Source of the DNA: an uncultured Anaerolineae bacterium
Lineage (GTDB): Bacteria > Chloroflexota > Anaerolineae > Aggregatilineales > Phototrophicaceae
DNA length: 64,000 bases
Direction: 5' to 3'
NCBI GenBank assembly: GCA_937995825.1
Contig: CALKJO010000016.1
Location: 268,370 to 332,369, forward strand
Position 1 is the first letter of the stretch; the number at the start of each line of letters is the position of its first letter. A model generated the notes under the pieces. The model was not told the origin of the DNA, did no database searches, and was given only the letters and a program-made list of their open reading frames with translations. A program made the position numbers and the translations under genes. Positions 28,151 through 37,760 of this stretch are shown here, piece after piece.

Positions 28151-28660
28151 TCACGACTCGATGATGGTGACCTTGTTCATCTTCATGTCCTGCTTGATTG
28201 CCAGCACCACCTTCATGCCGTCGCCGATCACCCTGCCAAAGACCGCGTGTTTGCCGTCCAGATGCGGCTGCGGCGTGTGGGTGATGAAGAACTGCGAGCC
28301 GTTGGTGTTTTTGCCAGCGTTCGCCATGCTGAGAACGCCCGCCTCATGCTTGAGGCGCAGCGCCGCCGGCTCATCGTCCCAGCGGTAGCCCGGTCCGCCC
28401 CGCCCTGTGCCATCCGGATCGCCGCCCTGCGCGACAAAGTCGCGGATCACGCGGTGGAATTTCAGCCCATCGTAGAATCCATCCCGCGCCAGAAAGACGA
28501 AATTGTTGACAGTGAGCGGCGCGTCCGCTGCGAGCAGCTCAATGTCGAAGCTGCCAGCATCGGTGTCAAAGCGCGCGATATACGACTTGTTGGGATCGAT
28601 CACCATCTCGGGATAGCCGTGATATTCCCTTGCCATGTCATGCCTTTCACCATGTTTCAA
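28151..28660 (-). CDS. Cyclophilin-type peptidyl-prolyl cis-trans isomerase
   Basis: [69 protein letters not shown]. Confidence 0.95.
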   Translation of the reverse strand: MKHGERHDMAREYHGYPEMVIDPNKSYIARFDTDAGSFDIELLAADAPLTVNNFVFLARDGFYDGLKFHRVIRDFVAQGGDPDGTGRGGPGYRWDDEPAALRLKHEAGVLSMANAGKNTNGSQFFITHTPQPHLDGKHAVFGRVIGDGMKVVLAIKQDMKMNKVTIIES

Positions 28661-28780
28661 ACTTCTGACGAAAATTCACGTTTGCTAATGCACCTGTCCC
28701 TTATAATAAGGTATAGTCGAGCAAAATCCCATGTTGCATATTGGGAAACGCTCTTTATGAAATCAGGCAGTTGAGCTATT

Positions 28781-29158
28781 ATGCCACGCATACTTTACAT
28801 CGAAGACAATGCTGATAATCGGATGCTGGTGCGCCGCGTGTTGATGGCGTCCAGCACAGCATTTGAAGTGATTGAGGCGGAAGACGCCATCACAGGGATC
28901 GCGATGGCGCAAGCTAACCCGCCCGATCTAATTCTGATGGACTTAAGTATGCCGGAGATGGATGGGTTGACCGCGACCCAGCACATACGGACGATCCCGA
29001 TCTTGAGTCATGTGCCGATAGTTGCGCTGACCGCCAACGCGATGCATGGAGATCGAGATCGAACGCTGAACGCGGGCTGCGATGGCTACATTTCCAAACC
29101 CATCGATATTGACCGGTTCCCTGAGGAAATCCTCAATTACGTCAGGAGTACGAAGTGA
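28781..29158 (+). CDS. Stand-alone response regulator receiver protein
   Basis: RILYIEDNADNRMLV, LILMDLSMPEMDGL, VALTANAM, GYISKPIDIDRF. Confidence 0.92.
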   Translation: MPRILYIEDNADNRMLVRRVLMASSTAFEVIEAEDAITGIAMAQANPPDLILMDLSMPEMDGLTATQHIRTIPILSHVPIVALTANAMHGDRDRTLNAGCDGYISKPIDIDRFPEEILNYVRSTK

Positions 29159-29646
29159 GCGAGGCGCAAAACCCCAAAGCGACAGCGGATACCAAAGGGG
29201 GGACTGCTGAGAGCAGTGCCACACAGACAGCTCGCGCCGCTATTGAACCCAGTGACGCGCATGTGCTGGTGGTTGAAGACAATGTGCCGAATTTTGTCTT
29301 GATCGCGCGGATGCTCGCTTTCATGGGCGTGCAGCGCTGTGAATGGAAAACGTCGGGGTGGCAGGTCGTCCAATTTGCGGACACGCTCCCGCGCGTCGAT
29401 CTGATCCTGATGGACATCCGCCTCCCGTATGAAGATGGTTATCAGGCGCTGCAAAAGCTGCGCGCCAATCCCCGCTTGAAAGACACGATTGTCTGCGCCG
29501 TGACGGCGGAAGCCAGCGAAGACCAGATGCGCCGCGCCAAAAAAGCCGGCTTCAATGGGTTTCTGGGCAAGCCGCTCGATCCGGATCGCTTTCCGTCGCA
29601 AATTCGCAGGCTGCTGCGGGGCGAGGAAGTGTGGGAATGGAAGTAG
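29155..29646 (+). CDS. Stand-alone response regulator receiver protein
   Basis: VLVVEDNVPNFVLIARML, LILMDIRLPYEDGYQAL, GFLGKPLDPDRF; start GTGA overlaps previous stop. Confidence 0.9.
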   Translation: MSEAQNPKATADTKGGTAESSATQTARAAIEPSDAHVLVVEDNVPNFVLIARMLAFMGVQRCEWKTSGWQVVQFADTLPRVDLILMDIRLPYEDGYQALQKLRANPRLKDTIVCAVTAEASEDQMRRAKKAGFNGFLGKPLDPDRFPSQIRRLLRGEEVWEWK

Positions 29647-30320
29647 GACACGAAGAAGAAATCGCTCAGCTCCGCCGGCTGCTCGCCTACAGCCAGGCGC
29701 TTCACAGCGGCGTTGAAGTCGATACGCTGGTGCGGCTTTCGCTTGAGGAGGCGCTGAGCGTGCTGCCGATGGATCGGATGACGATTGCGCTGCGCGAATC
29801 GCCCACCAGCCCGCTCAGACTGGCGGGTATGCGCGAAGGCACGCGCGTGATCACGCGCAGCGCAGACATGGTATCGCCATTTGCTGCGCTTGAGGTTCAG
29901 GTCATCAACCAAGGGACGCCGGTCTACGTCGCGGACGCAGCGGAAGGCGTGCGCCGCGTCGATGACGCGCTGATCCGGTCGATCATGGCAGCGCCCTTGA
30001 AAGCAGCCGCCAAACGCGCCTGGATTTTCGGCGCGCTGGTCATCGGCAGCCGCACACCCAAGCTCTACAACGAGCGCGATCAGCGGGTTTTCCGCGATCT
30101 GATCGGCGTGACCGCCGCCGCCCTCAGCCTCAGCTTCGATACGGCGCGCCAGCGTCGGGCGGCGGCGCAGGATGCGCTCACCAACGCGATTTTTGCCAAA
30201 CTGCAGGGTGTGGACAGTGTTGAAACGCTCCTCACCATCTACATACAGGAATTGGGACGCGCCTTCGGCGCAGAATCTGCCCGTGCAGCGCTGTCGATCG
30301 ACGAGCGCGCTGTCGAATAA
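29637..30320 (+). CDS. GAF-domain protein (soluble)
   Basis: Single GAF-like module (VDTLVRLSLEEALSVLPMDRMTIAL...) followed by a C-terminal GAF-like stub; overlaps preceding stop. Confidence 0.8.
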   Translation: MEVGHEEEIAQLRRLLAYSQALHSGVEVDTLVRLSLEEALSVLPMDRMTIALRESPTSPLRLAGMREGTRVITRSADMVSPFAALEVQVINQGTPVYVADAAEGVRRVDDALIRSIMAAPLKAAAKRAWIFGALVIGSRTPKLYNERDQRVFRDLIGVTAAALSLSFDTARQRRAAAQDALTNAIFAKLQGVDSVETLLTIYIQELGRAFGAESARAALSIDERAVE

Positions 30321-30344
30321 GAAGGCTAGCTGGGGGCAGGGGGC

Positions 30345-32123
30345 ATGAGTCAGTCTGAACGCGCTGCATCCGCTTCAACAATCTCTAAACTGCCCTGGAC
30401 AGCGGCGCTGTCAACCGCGCAGCGCAAACGCCGGCGCATGGTTTTCTGGATGACATTGGTCATCATGGCGTTTTTTACCGTTTATGGGGGGGTCATCCCG
30501 GAAACCATCGACGGCGTGCAGCTGACGATGGTGCAGCGCGCCTTGATCGGCGAGCCGTTCAGCATCATTGCGCTGGTCTCCGTTTACGGGATTGGGAGCC
30601 TGACGATGATCGGTCTGGCGCTCGGGCGAGTCAGCGTGAGCGCGTTCGGGCCGCCGCTGATGTGGCTGGGCAGCGGCGTGCTGCTCTCGGTCGCCGCGGG
30701 CTATACCTATACCAGCAATGTACTTAGCGCCGCATCGCTCTTGGTGCTTGCGGGCTTGCTGCTGGGAACGCGCGGACTGATCGGCGGTTATGTCGCTGCG
30801 CTGGTCGCCGCTGTGGTCGCGCTCAGTCGGCGCGAAATCCTCGGCGCAGTCGCTGGATCGGAATTTGCAACGCTGATCAATCTGACGCTGCAATACAGCG
30901 GTCTGACTCTTCTGATCTATCTTTACAACCGATTTTCGCGGTCACAGGCTGTTGAGACCGCTGCGCGCGCTTCCGTCGATCAGGCGCGGCTGATCGCTAT
31001 TGCAGGCAGCATCGCGCAGCAGATTTTGCAGCGCCGGTCGCTCGACGAAGTGCTGACGATCGCGGTCGAGCAGATCGTCGAGCGCTATCCCACGATTTAT
31101 CACGCTCAGATTTTCCTGATCGATGATGAAGCGGGCGAGGCGCGGCTGCGCGCCAGCACGGGCGAAGCGGGTCGGCTGCTGCTGCAGCGGCGGCACAGCC
31201 TGCCAGTTGGCAGCCGTAGCGTGATCGGGCAGGTGACAGCACTTGGCGAGCCGATCATCTCGCGCGTCGGCGATCCGACTGTGCCGCACCGTTCTAACGC
31301 GCTGCTGCCCGATACGCAGATTGAAATGGCTTTTCCGCTGCGTATCAACAACCGCGTGATCGGCGCGCTCGACCTGCAAAGCCTGATCCCGGATGGCATT
31401 CGCATGGATGATGCGCCGGTCTTTCAACTGCTGGCGGACACCATCGCGGTCGCCATCGACAACGGTGAGCTGTTCGACTTGACTCAGAAGCGTCTTGAAG
31501 AAAATCAACGGCTGATCTCGGAATTGACGCAGGCGGTCAGTGAAGTGGAGCGGCTCAACCGCAAGTCCATCCAGACTGCCTGGACAAATTATCTCGAAAT
31601 CGCCGGGGGGCGCATCGGCGTTGAGGTCGTGTTTCAGCAGCGCAGCGACACCACCCATACGCTGACCTCCGCCTGGCGCAAGCCGCTGACTCCGATCATG
31701 GCGGACGCGATGAGCGAGAACAGCGTGATCCAGCAGCCGTCCGCGGGCAGAATCAGCGTAGCAGTGCCGCTGCGCGTGCGCGGACAGATACTCGGCGCGC
31801 TGGAATTCTCTCTGCCCGACCGCGCGCCGCTGACCGATGAGGAAATGGCATTCCTGCTTGCGCTGACGGATCGATTCAGCCTAATGGCAGAAACGCTGCG
31901 CGCCAGTGATGAGCGCCGCCGGCTGGTTGAACGCGATAATCTGCTCAGCAGCATTGGGGCGCGTTTGCAAAGCTCGTATGATATGGATGTGCTGCTGTCT
32001 GAAGCGGCGCGCAGCTTACAGGGCGCGCTGGGCGCACAGCGCATCGCCATCCGGCTGGGCAAGCCGGACAGCCCGCGCCCATCCGGCAACCTTAAAGACA
32101 TCAATGAGGGGAACGGCGCATGA
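30345..32123 (+). CDS. Membrane protein with GAF domains
   Basis: N-terminal TM segments; GAF signature YPTIYHAQIFLIDDEAGEARLRASTGEAGRLLLQRRHSLPVGSRSVIGQVT...VIGALDLQS. Confidence 0.88.
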   Translation: MSQSERAASASTISKLPWTAALSTAQRKRRRMVFWMTLVIMAFFTVYGGVIPETIDGVQLTMVQRALIGEPFSIIALVSVYGIGSLTMIGLALGRVSVSAFGPPLMWLGSGVLLSVAAGYTYTSNVLSAASLLVLAGLLLGTRGLIGGYVAALVAAVVALSRREILGAVAGSEFATLINLTLQYSGLTLLIYLYNRFSRSQAVETAARASVDQARLIAIAGSIAQQILQRRSLDEVLTIAVEQIVERYPTIYHAQIFLIDDEAGEARLRASTGEAGRLLLQRRHSLPVGSRSVIGQVTALGEPIISRVGDPTVPHRSNALLPDTQIEMAFPLRINNRVIGALDLQSLIPDGIRMDDAPVFQLLADTIAVAIDNGELFDLTQKRLEENQRLISELTQAVSEVERLNRKSIQTAWTNYLEIAGGRIGVEVVFQQRSDTTHTLTSAWRKPLTPIMADAMSENSVIQQPSAGRISVAVPLRVRGQILGALEFSLPDRAPLTDEEMAFLLALTDRFSLMAETLRASDERRRLVERDNLLSSIGARLQSSYDMDVLLSEAARSLQGALGAQRIAIRLGKPDSPRPSGNLKDINEGNGA

Positions 32124-33790
32124 ACTGGATAAGGCGACCAGCGCTGATCGAAACCGCGCCGGTGAATCTCGAAAGCCTCAATCGTCGTTTCGCTGTCGCG
32201 CTGGCGGGAGCTAGCTTGGCGGTCGCTACGCTAGGCATTTTCCCAACGCTGATCGTCGCGCTGGAAACGGGCCTGTTCATCGGATTTCTCGCCACCGTCA
32301 TGATGACGATCCTCAACCTGCTGCTGCTGGTGGTGCTGGTGCGCACGTATTCACCCCCCGCCATCATCATCATTCTGCTGAGCAACACCATCACCGCGAT
32401 CTTTCCTAACAATCCGGCGGCTTTTCTGTCAGCGGCACTAGTCGTACTTGGCGGGGCGACGTTTACGCCCACCCCGATATACATCATCTTGAATTATATT
32501 GTTCTCATCCGCTTTGCTGTCGAGGCGGTTGCCTTTGCCTACGCCAACCCCGGCACGATCCTGAGCGGCAGCATCGAACTATACAAGTTAACCTTCCCGA
32601 TCTATACGCTGGCGATGATCAGCATGATCAGCCGCTACTTCATTCTCAATGCGCAGCGCGCTGCCATCAATGCGCAGCGCGGCAACAGCCTGCTGCAAGC
32701 TGGAGCTGAGATCGGGCAGGTCTCCTCGATCATCAGCGATCTGCGAACGCTGCTGCCGGAGGTCGCTAATCTGCTAGCCAAGCGCTTTGAGCTGTACTAT
32801 GTGCGCATCTTTCTGCTTGACCTGGCAACCGGTCAGCTTCGGCTTGCTGCTAGCAGCGGCGACACCGGATCGCAGACCGCTGCCCGCGCTGAACAGCCGA
32901 TTTCGGTCGGGTCGGCCGGCGCTGTCGGTCAAACAGCGCTGCGTGGACGGCTGAACGTCGTGCGCGCAAGCGATGGCGCGAGTCTGCGCGAAGGCTGGGA
33001 GCTGCACACACAGGCGCAAGCGGCGATCCCGCTGCTGGATGGGCAGCAGGTGATCGGCGTGCTGGATGTACAGAGCCGCAGCATAAACGCCTTTGACGCG
33101 ACCGAGCTTCAAGCGCTTCAGATCGCCGCGAATCAGATCACAGCCGCAGTCCGCAGCGCGCGGTTGATCGCAGAGCAGGCGCGTATCGCTGAAGAAAACC
33201 GTGCGCTGTACTCCAGCGCCCAAGAAAACATACGCGAAATTGAGCGTCTGAACCGTCAGCTTACGGGCATAGCATGGGAACGTTATCTCAATCGGACGCA
33301 GGAAGCAGCGCCGCTGTCGGGCGTGACCTTAGAGGGCGAGCAGATACTACCGGTCGCGGAGTGGACGCCGCCGCTGGAAACAGCCGGGCTGAAGCGCGAA
33401 CCGATTCGCATCCAGCGGGATGGTCAACCACCCGTGATCGCTGTCCCGCTGCTGCTGCGCGGCGAAGTGATCGGCGCTATTGAAGTGGAGACGACCGGCA
33501 GCATCCCCGCAGCAGAAGCCTTAGAGCTGACGCAAGCTGTCGGACAGCAGCTTGCGCTCAGCCTTGAAAATGCCCGGCTGTATGAGGAAACCGGCTACAC
33601 CGCCGCGCAGCAGCAGCAGATCAACGCGATTGCGGCGCGAATGCAGCAGACCAACAGCGTTGATGAGCTGCTGCGCATTGCCCTGACCGAATTGAGCCGC
33701 ACGCTCGGCGCGGAAGCCGGTTCCATCCGGCTGACTCGCGTCCGTTCAGATGATGAATTTGTCCTGGAAAGCGGGAGGAATGGCTCATGA
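32120..33790 (+). CDS. Membrane protein with GAF domains (paralogue)
   Basis: N-terminal multi-TM, GAF FELYYVRIFLLDLATGQLRLAASSGD...QQVIGVLDVQSRSINAFD; ATGA overlap with previous ORF. Confidence 0.88.
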   Translation: MNWIRRPALIETAPVNLESLNRRFAVALAGASLAVATLGIFPTLIVALETGLFIGFLATVMMTILNLLLLVVLVRTYSPPAIIIILLSNTITAIFPNNPAAFLSAALVVLGGATFTPTPIYIILNYIVLIRFAVEAVAFAYANPGTILSGSIELYKLTFPIYTLAMISMISRYFILNAQRAAINAQRGNSLLQAGAEIGQVSSIISDLRTLLPEVANLLAKRFELYYVRIFLLDLATGQLRLAASSGDTGSQTAARAEQPISVGSAGAVGQTALRGRLNVVRASDGASLREGWELHTQAQAAIPLLDGQQVIGVLDVQSRSINAFDATELQALQIAANQITAAVRSARLIAEQARIAEENRALYSSAQENIREIERLNRQLTGIAWERYLNRTQEAAPLSGVTLEGEQILPVAEWTPPLETAGLKREPIRIQRDGQPPVIAVPLLLRGEVIGAIEVETTGSIPAAEALELTQAVGQQLALSLENARLYEETGYTAAQQQQINAIAARMQQTNSVDELLRIALTELSRTLGAEAGSIRLTRVRSDDEFVLESGRNGS

Positions 33791-35511
33791 GCGAGCTGCT
33801 GCGCTGGCTCTTTCAGGTACGGTATCCCTATCCATCCGCGATTGAGCGCGAGCGCGCCTCAACGCTGCTCACGCTCACGCTGTTGTTTGGTGGATTGTGG
33901 CTGGTATCCATCATCGTCCTCGTTGTGCCATCACTGCTCGATCCGGCCTCCAATGTGCTGTTAAGCGCGCTTTATATCCTGCTGCTTTTGCCCTTCGGCA
34001 TCATCTTATCGCTGCTTCAGACGGGGCGGCTGAGCGCTGCGGTGGCGCTGTTCATGCTGCTCACGCTGTCCCCTGCTCTCGTCGTGCTGACGGTTTTAGA
34101 CTATCCGCTGAACCTAGTCATGCTGCTAACGCCGCTGCTGATAGGGATGCTGCTGCTCAACCGCAGCGCTCAACTGGGAGTGCTGGTGTTGATCGGCGCT
34201 GTTTTTGCCGCGCGAATGGCGCTGCAAAGCGGGTTCACGCGCACAGTGCGCTTCACGCCAGCGAACAATGTGACCGCCGACTTGCTCATCTTCGGCGGAC
34301 TTCTGGCTTTAACAGCTGTGGTGTTACTGCTGAACGCCAATTTCTCCAGGCGCTTGACCAGACGAATAGACAGCATACGCGCTTTCTTGAGCGCCGTTGG
34401 CAGCTTCCGGGCAAGTGTTTCGGGTATTTATGAGGATGAGCGCATCTTCATCCGCGCGCTGGAACTGGTGCAGCGGACGCTGGGCTACACGCTGGCGTCT
34501 GCCTATCGGCTCAACGAAAGCGGCGGCTTCACGCGGCTGCGTCTGGGCGCTATCGGGCAGGAGGTTGCGCGCATGAACATCCGTTTGAGCGAAGATTTGT
34601 CCGGCGTCGGTGAAGCAGCGCGCCGCCTTGATACGCTTATCGTGAGTAACTTGGAAAGCGGCACGCTGAGCGCGCATATTCTCGATCCGGCGCGCTGGAG
34701 CATGAGCGTACCAATCGTGCGCGAGAGGGTTTTGCTCGGCGTGCTGGACGTGCAGACTGCGCGGCTAAACGGATTTTCCGACGATGAGCGTGATGGGTTT
34801 CTGATTTTAGCCGAGCAGATCGCGGGCGCGCTGTTCGACGCCCGCGAAATTCAGGAGCTTCAGCGCATCAGCCGCGAACAGAGCGAGCAGCTTGAGCGCT
34901 ACCGCGAACAGCTCGGGCAGATCGAGCTGCGCAGCCGGCAGATGGTCACCAGTGCTTGGGAGAGCTACGTTCAAATGCGCACCTCTGCTGGTCAGTTAGG
35001 CAGTTTTGGCTTTGATCTGCAGCGCACGCCGTCGGGTGTGGCGGTGCTGCCCGCTGCCGATCTGCCGCCGCACATCCGCGAGGCGCTTTCCTCCGGCGAT
35101 ATTCATATCGGACGCAGTGAGCATGGTCAGATCGTCCATGCGCCGGTGATCTTTCGCGGCGAAATCCTGGGCGCAATGAGCTTCCAAATTCCCCAAGGGC
35201 GCGTGCTGTCGGAACAGCAGATCGATATGCTGCGCGCGATCACGTCGCGCCTGGCTGTCGCGCTGGAAAATAACCGCCTGTTTGAACAGAGCCAGGCACT
35301 GGCGCAGCGCGAGCGGCGCGCCAGCGAGATCGGCAGCCTGTTGATCAGCGCAACTGACATCGAGTCCGTCCTCAATCTAGCAGCGCGCAGCTTCCATGAG
35401 GCGCTCGGCGCAATCAGCACGCGGGTGATCGTTGAGTCGCCCGATGGCGATCCGGCGCGCGCCAATCGAACTGGCTCGGTCAATGGGCATCACAATGGGA
35501 GCCATGCATGA
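33787..35511 (+). CDS. Membrane protein with GAF domains (paralogue)
   Basis: N-terminal multi-TM, GAF-like RERVLLGVLDVQTARLNGFSDDE...; ATGA overlap with previous ORF. Confidence 0.85.
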   Translation: MSELLRWLFQVRYPYPSAIERERASTLLTLTLLFGGLWLVSIIVLVVPSLLDPASNVLLSALYILLLLPFGIILSLLQTGRLSAAVALFMLLTLSPALVVLTVLDYPLNLVMLLTPLLIGMLLLNRSAQLGVLVLIGAVFAARMALQSGFTRTVRFTPANNVTADLLIFGGLLALTAVVLLLNANFSRRLTRRIDSIRAFLSAVGSFRASVSGIYEDERIFIRALELVQRTLGYTLASAYRLNESGGFTRLRLGAIGQEVARMNIRLSEDLSGVGEAARRLDTLIVSNLESGTLSAHILDPARWSMSVPIVRERVLLGVLDVQTARLNGFSDDERDGFLILAEQIAGALFDAREIQELQRISREQSEQLERYREQLGQIELRSRQMVTSAWESYVQMRTSAGQLGSFGFDLQRTPSGVAVLPAADLPPHIREALSSGDIHIGRSEHGQIVHAPVIFRGEILGAMSFQIPQGRVLSEQQIDMLRAITSRLAVALENNRLFEQSQALAQRERRASEIGSLLISATDIESVLNLAARSFHEALGAISTRVIVESPDGDPARANRTGSVNGHHNGSHA

Positions 35512-37754
35512 CCAAGCAGCGCCGATTTTATCTCCCGCTGTGGATTAAAATCCTCCTCGGAGTCAGCCTGGTGGCGGCGCTGCTGGTGCTGCCAACCATT
35601 GCGCTGATGCAGACAGGCATCTATGAGCTAACCCTTGAAGCAGGGAAATTGTTCACCGCCGAGATTGGGGCGCAGCGCGCGGAGAGCATCGCCACCGCGA
35701 TCAACAATGCTCGCCTGCAGATCAGCCGCTTTGCCGCGCAGCCGGAGAATCTGCGCTTGTTCCACTCGCTTTTGTTGAGTCCCAACGTGGATCGCAGCGC
35801 GATCAACCTGCCGACGGTTCGCCCGGCGGATGCGGCGCGCCTGTTCCGCAGCACACTGCTGAATCCAGCGACGAGCATTTACGACTACATTCGCCTGGTA
35901 GACCGCAGCGGCAGCGTGATCGCGCAGTCCAGCCTGATTCCGGGCGGCGTGCTGGCAACCAACCTGAACAACTTGGCGGATAACGCCACTTTTGCCGCTG
36001 CACTCAATGCCGACCTTCAGGGGCAAGATCGCGCTACCGTCGTGGGCATGAACGAGTCGGCGGGCGGTCAGGCGCCGGTTGAGCTGATCGAGGTGCTGCG
36101 CTGGCGCGATGGCAGCACGATTGGGTTTCTGATTGCGCGTCTGAACTATGATCGCGTCCTGCTCAATCATCTGCGGCTTGACCTAACGCTGTTCACCTCT
36201 ACTGCCAGCCCGAATGCACTGCTCTTTCTAACCACGCGCGAAGGCGCGGTCATCGCCCTATCAGATTACCGGCAGGCAGCCGAACGCGCCAAGAGCGAAC
36301 TGCCGGCGCTGCGCGCCCTCAGCGGTCAGCGCGGTGTTGAAGTCTTTCAGCGCAGTCGGAATCTCAATGAGACGATTGCTTTCTATACACCGGTCGCGGG
36401 AACGCCGCTGGCATTGGTCGTTCAGACAGATGCCGAAGCCTCGTTCAACGCCGCGCTGGGCTATTTCACGCAGCGCGCCTTCGTCCTGATCATCGGCGTG
36501 GTCGTGCTGGTCGGCATTCTGGTGCTGCTCTTCAACCAGCTCATCGTGCCGCCGCTCAACCGGCTGCGCAGCGCTGCCCAGGCGTTTGCCAGCGGTGACT
36601 TCAGTGTGCCGGTGACCGATGCAGCGCGCGGCGACGAGATCGGCGACTTAGCGATGAGCTTTGTCTCAATGCGCGAGTCGATTCATAATCAGTTCATGGA
36701 ACAGGAGATGCGGCTGGACGAGCGCGTGCGGGAATTCGCTGCAACGCAGGAAATCGGTCAGGTGGCGACAACCCAGCGCAATTTACAGCGCCTGCTCGAC
36801 AGCGTGGTGGAGCTGATCGTGCAGCGGTTCAGCAACATCTATCACGCGCAAATTTTCCTTAATGACGCTGAAAACGGCTACGCTGTCCTGCGCGCCAGCA
36901 CGGGCGATGCCGGGCGCGAACTGCTGGCGCGCGGTCATCGGCTGGCGATTGGCAGTGTCAGCGTGATCGGGCAGGCGACCGGACAAGGGCGCGTGATCGT
37001 TGCCCGCGACACAGCAGCCAGCCCCGTTCATCGACGCAACGAGCTGCTGCCCGATACGCGCGCTGAACTTGCCATTCCGCTGCGCGTCGGCGATACTGTG
37101 ATCGGCGCGCTCGACGTGCAAAGCAAGCTCAGCAACACCTTCACTGAAGGACAGATCGGTGTGCTTCAGACGATGGCCGATCAAGTCGCCATCGCCATTG
37201 AAAATGCGCGCCTGTATGAAGAAGCCACGCGTCGCGCCGCCGAAATCGAAGAGGGCAACCGCCGCGCCACGCAGCGCGCCTGGGCGGAGTTCATGCGCGA
37301 TCAACGCGCGATGGCGCTCTCGCGTCACGCGGGCGCGCAGACCGACACCGACATCAGCCAGCTCCGCCATCAAGCGCAGCGCGAAGGGCGCACCCTGATC
37401 GGCAGACCGACAGAGCGCGGCACGATCCCGATTGCTGTCCCGGTCATCCTGCGCGGTCAGACGCTTGGCGCGGTCGAGTGGGAACTGCCCGCGCAGGGCT
37501 TCGGCGAGGACAAGGTGGCGCTGGCGGAAGAGCTGGCGGCGCGTCTGGCGGTCAGTCTAGAGAATGCGCGGCTGTTCCAAGAAAGCCGACGCGCGGTTGA
37601 GCGTGAGCGGATGGTCAATCTGATCGCGGCGCAGCTTGCGGCGCAGACCAGCATCGATGACCTGCTCAAGACGGCTGTCCGCGAAGCTGGGCAAGCGGTG
37701 CGCGCCCCGGCAGTTGGTATCCGCTTGAACAGCGGACAAACGAGTGAGGAGTGA
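35508..37754 (+). CDS. Membrane sensor protein with extracytoplasmic domain, HAMP and GAF domains, no kinase domain
   Basis: TM-sensor-TM, HAMP (LIVPPLNRLRSAAQAFASGDFSVPVTDAARGDEIGDLAMSF), GAF FSNIYHAQIFLNDAENGYAVLRASTGDAGRELLARGHRLAIGSVSVIGQ. Confidence 0.9.
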   Translation: MTKQRRFYLPLWIKILLGVSLVAALLVLPTIALMQTGIYELTLEAGKLFTAEIGAQRAESIATAINNARLQISRFAAQPENLRLFHSLLLSPNVDRSAINLPTVRPADAARLFRSTLLNPATSIYDYIRLVDRSGSVIAQSSLIPGGVLATNLNNLADNATFAAALNADLQGQDRATVVGMNESAGGQAPVELIEVLRWRDGSTIGFLIARLNYDRVLLNHLRLDLTLFTSTASPNALLFLTTREGAVIALSDYRQAAERAKSELPALRALSGQRGVEVFQRSRNLNETIAFYTPVAGTPLALVVQTDAEASFNAALGYFTQRAFVLIIGVVVLVGILVLLFNQLIVPPLNRLRSAAQAFASGDFSVPVTDAARGDEIGDLAMSFVSMRESIHNQFMEQEMRLDERVREFAATQEIGQVATTQRNLQRLLDSVVELIVQRFSNIYHAQIFLNDAENGYAVLRASTGDAGRELLARGHRLAIGSVSVIGQATGQGRVIVARDTAASPVHRRNELLPDTRAELAIPLRVGDTVIGALDVQSKLSNTFTEGQIGVLQTMADQVAIAIENARLYEEATRRAAEIEEGNRRATQRAWAEFMRDQRAMALSRHAGAQTDTDISQLRHQAQREGRTLIGRPTERGTIPIAVPVILRGQTLGAVEWELPAQGFGEDKVALAEELAARLAVSLENARLFQESRRAVERERMVNLIAAQLAAQTSIDDLLKTAVREAGQAVRAPAVGIRLNSGQTSEE

Positions 37755-37760
37755 GGCGAA

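Noticed and set aside
26401-28660. HerA-like gene as part of an anti-phage defence island
   Set aside because: Neighbours are a small membrane protein, a cyclophilin and receivers; no defence partners seen
30942-31658. 238-aa minus-strand ORF within a GAF gene
   Set aside because: Shadow ORF; GAF motifs on plus strand
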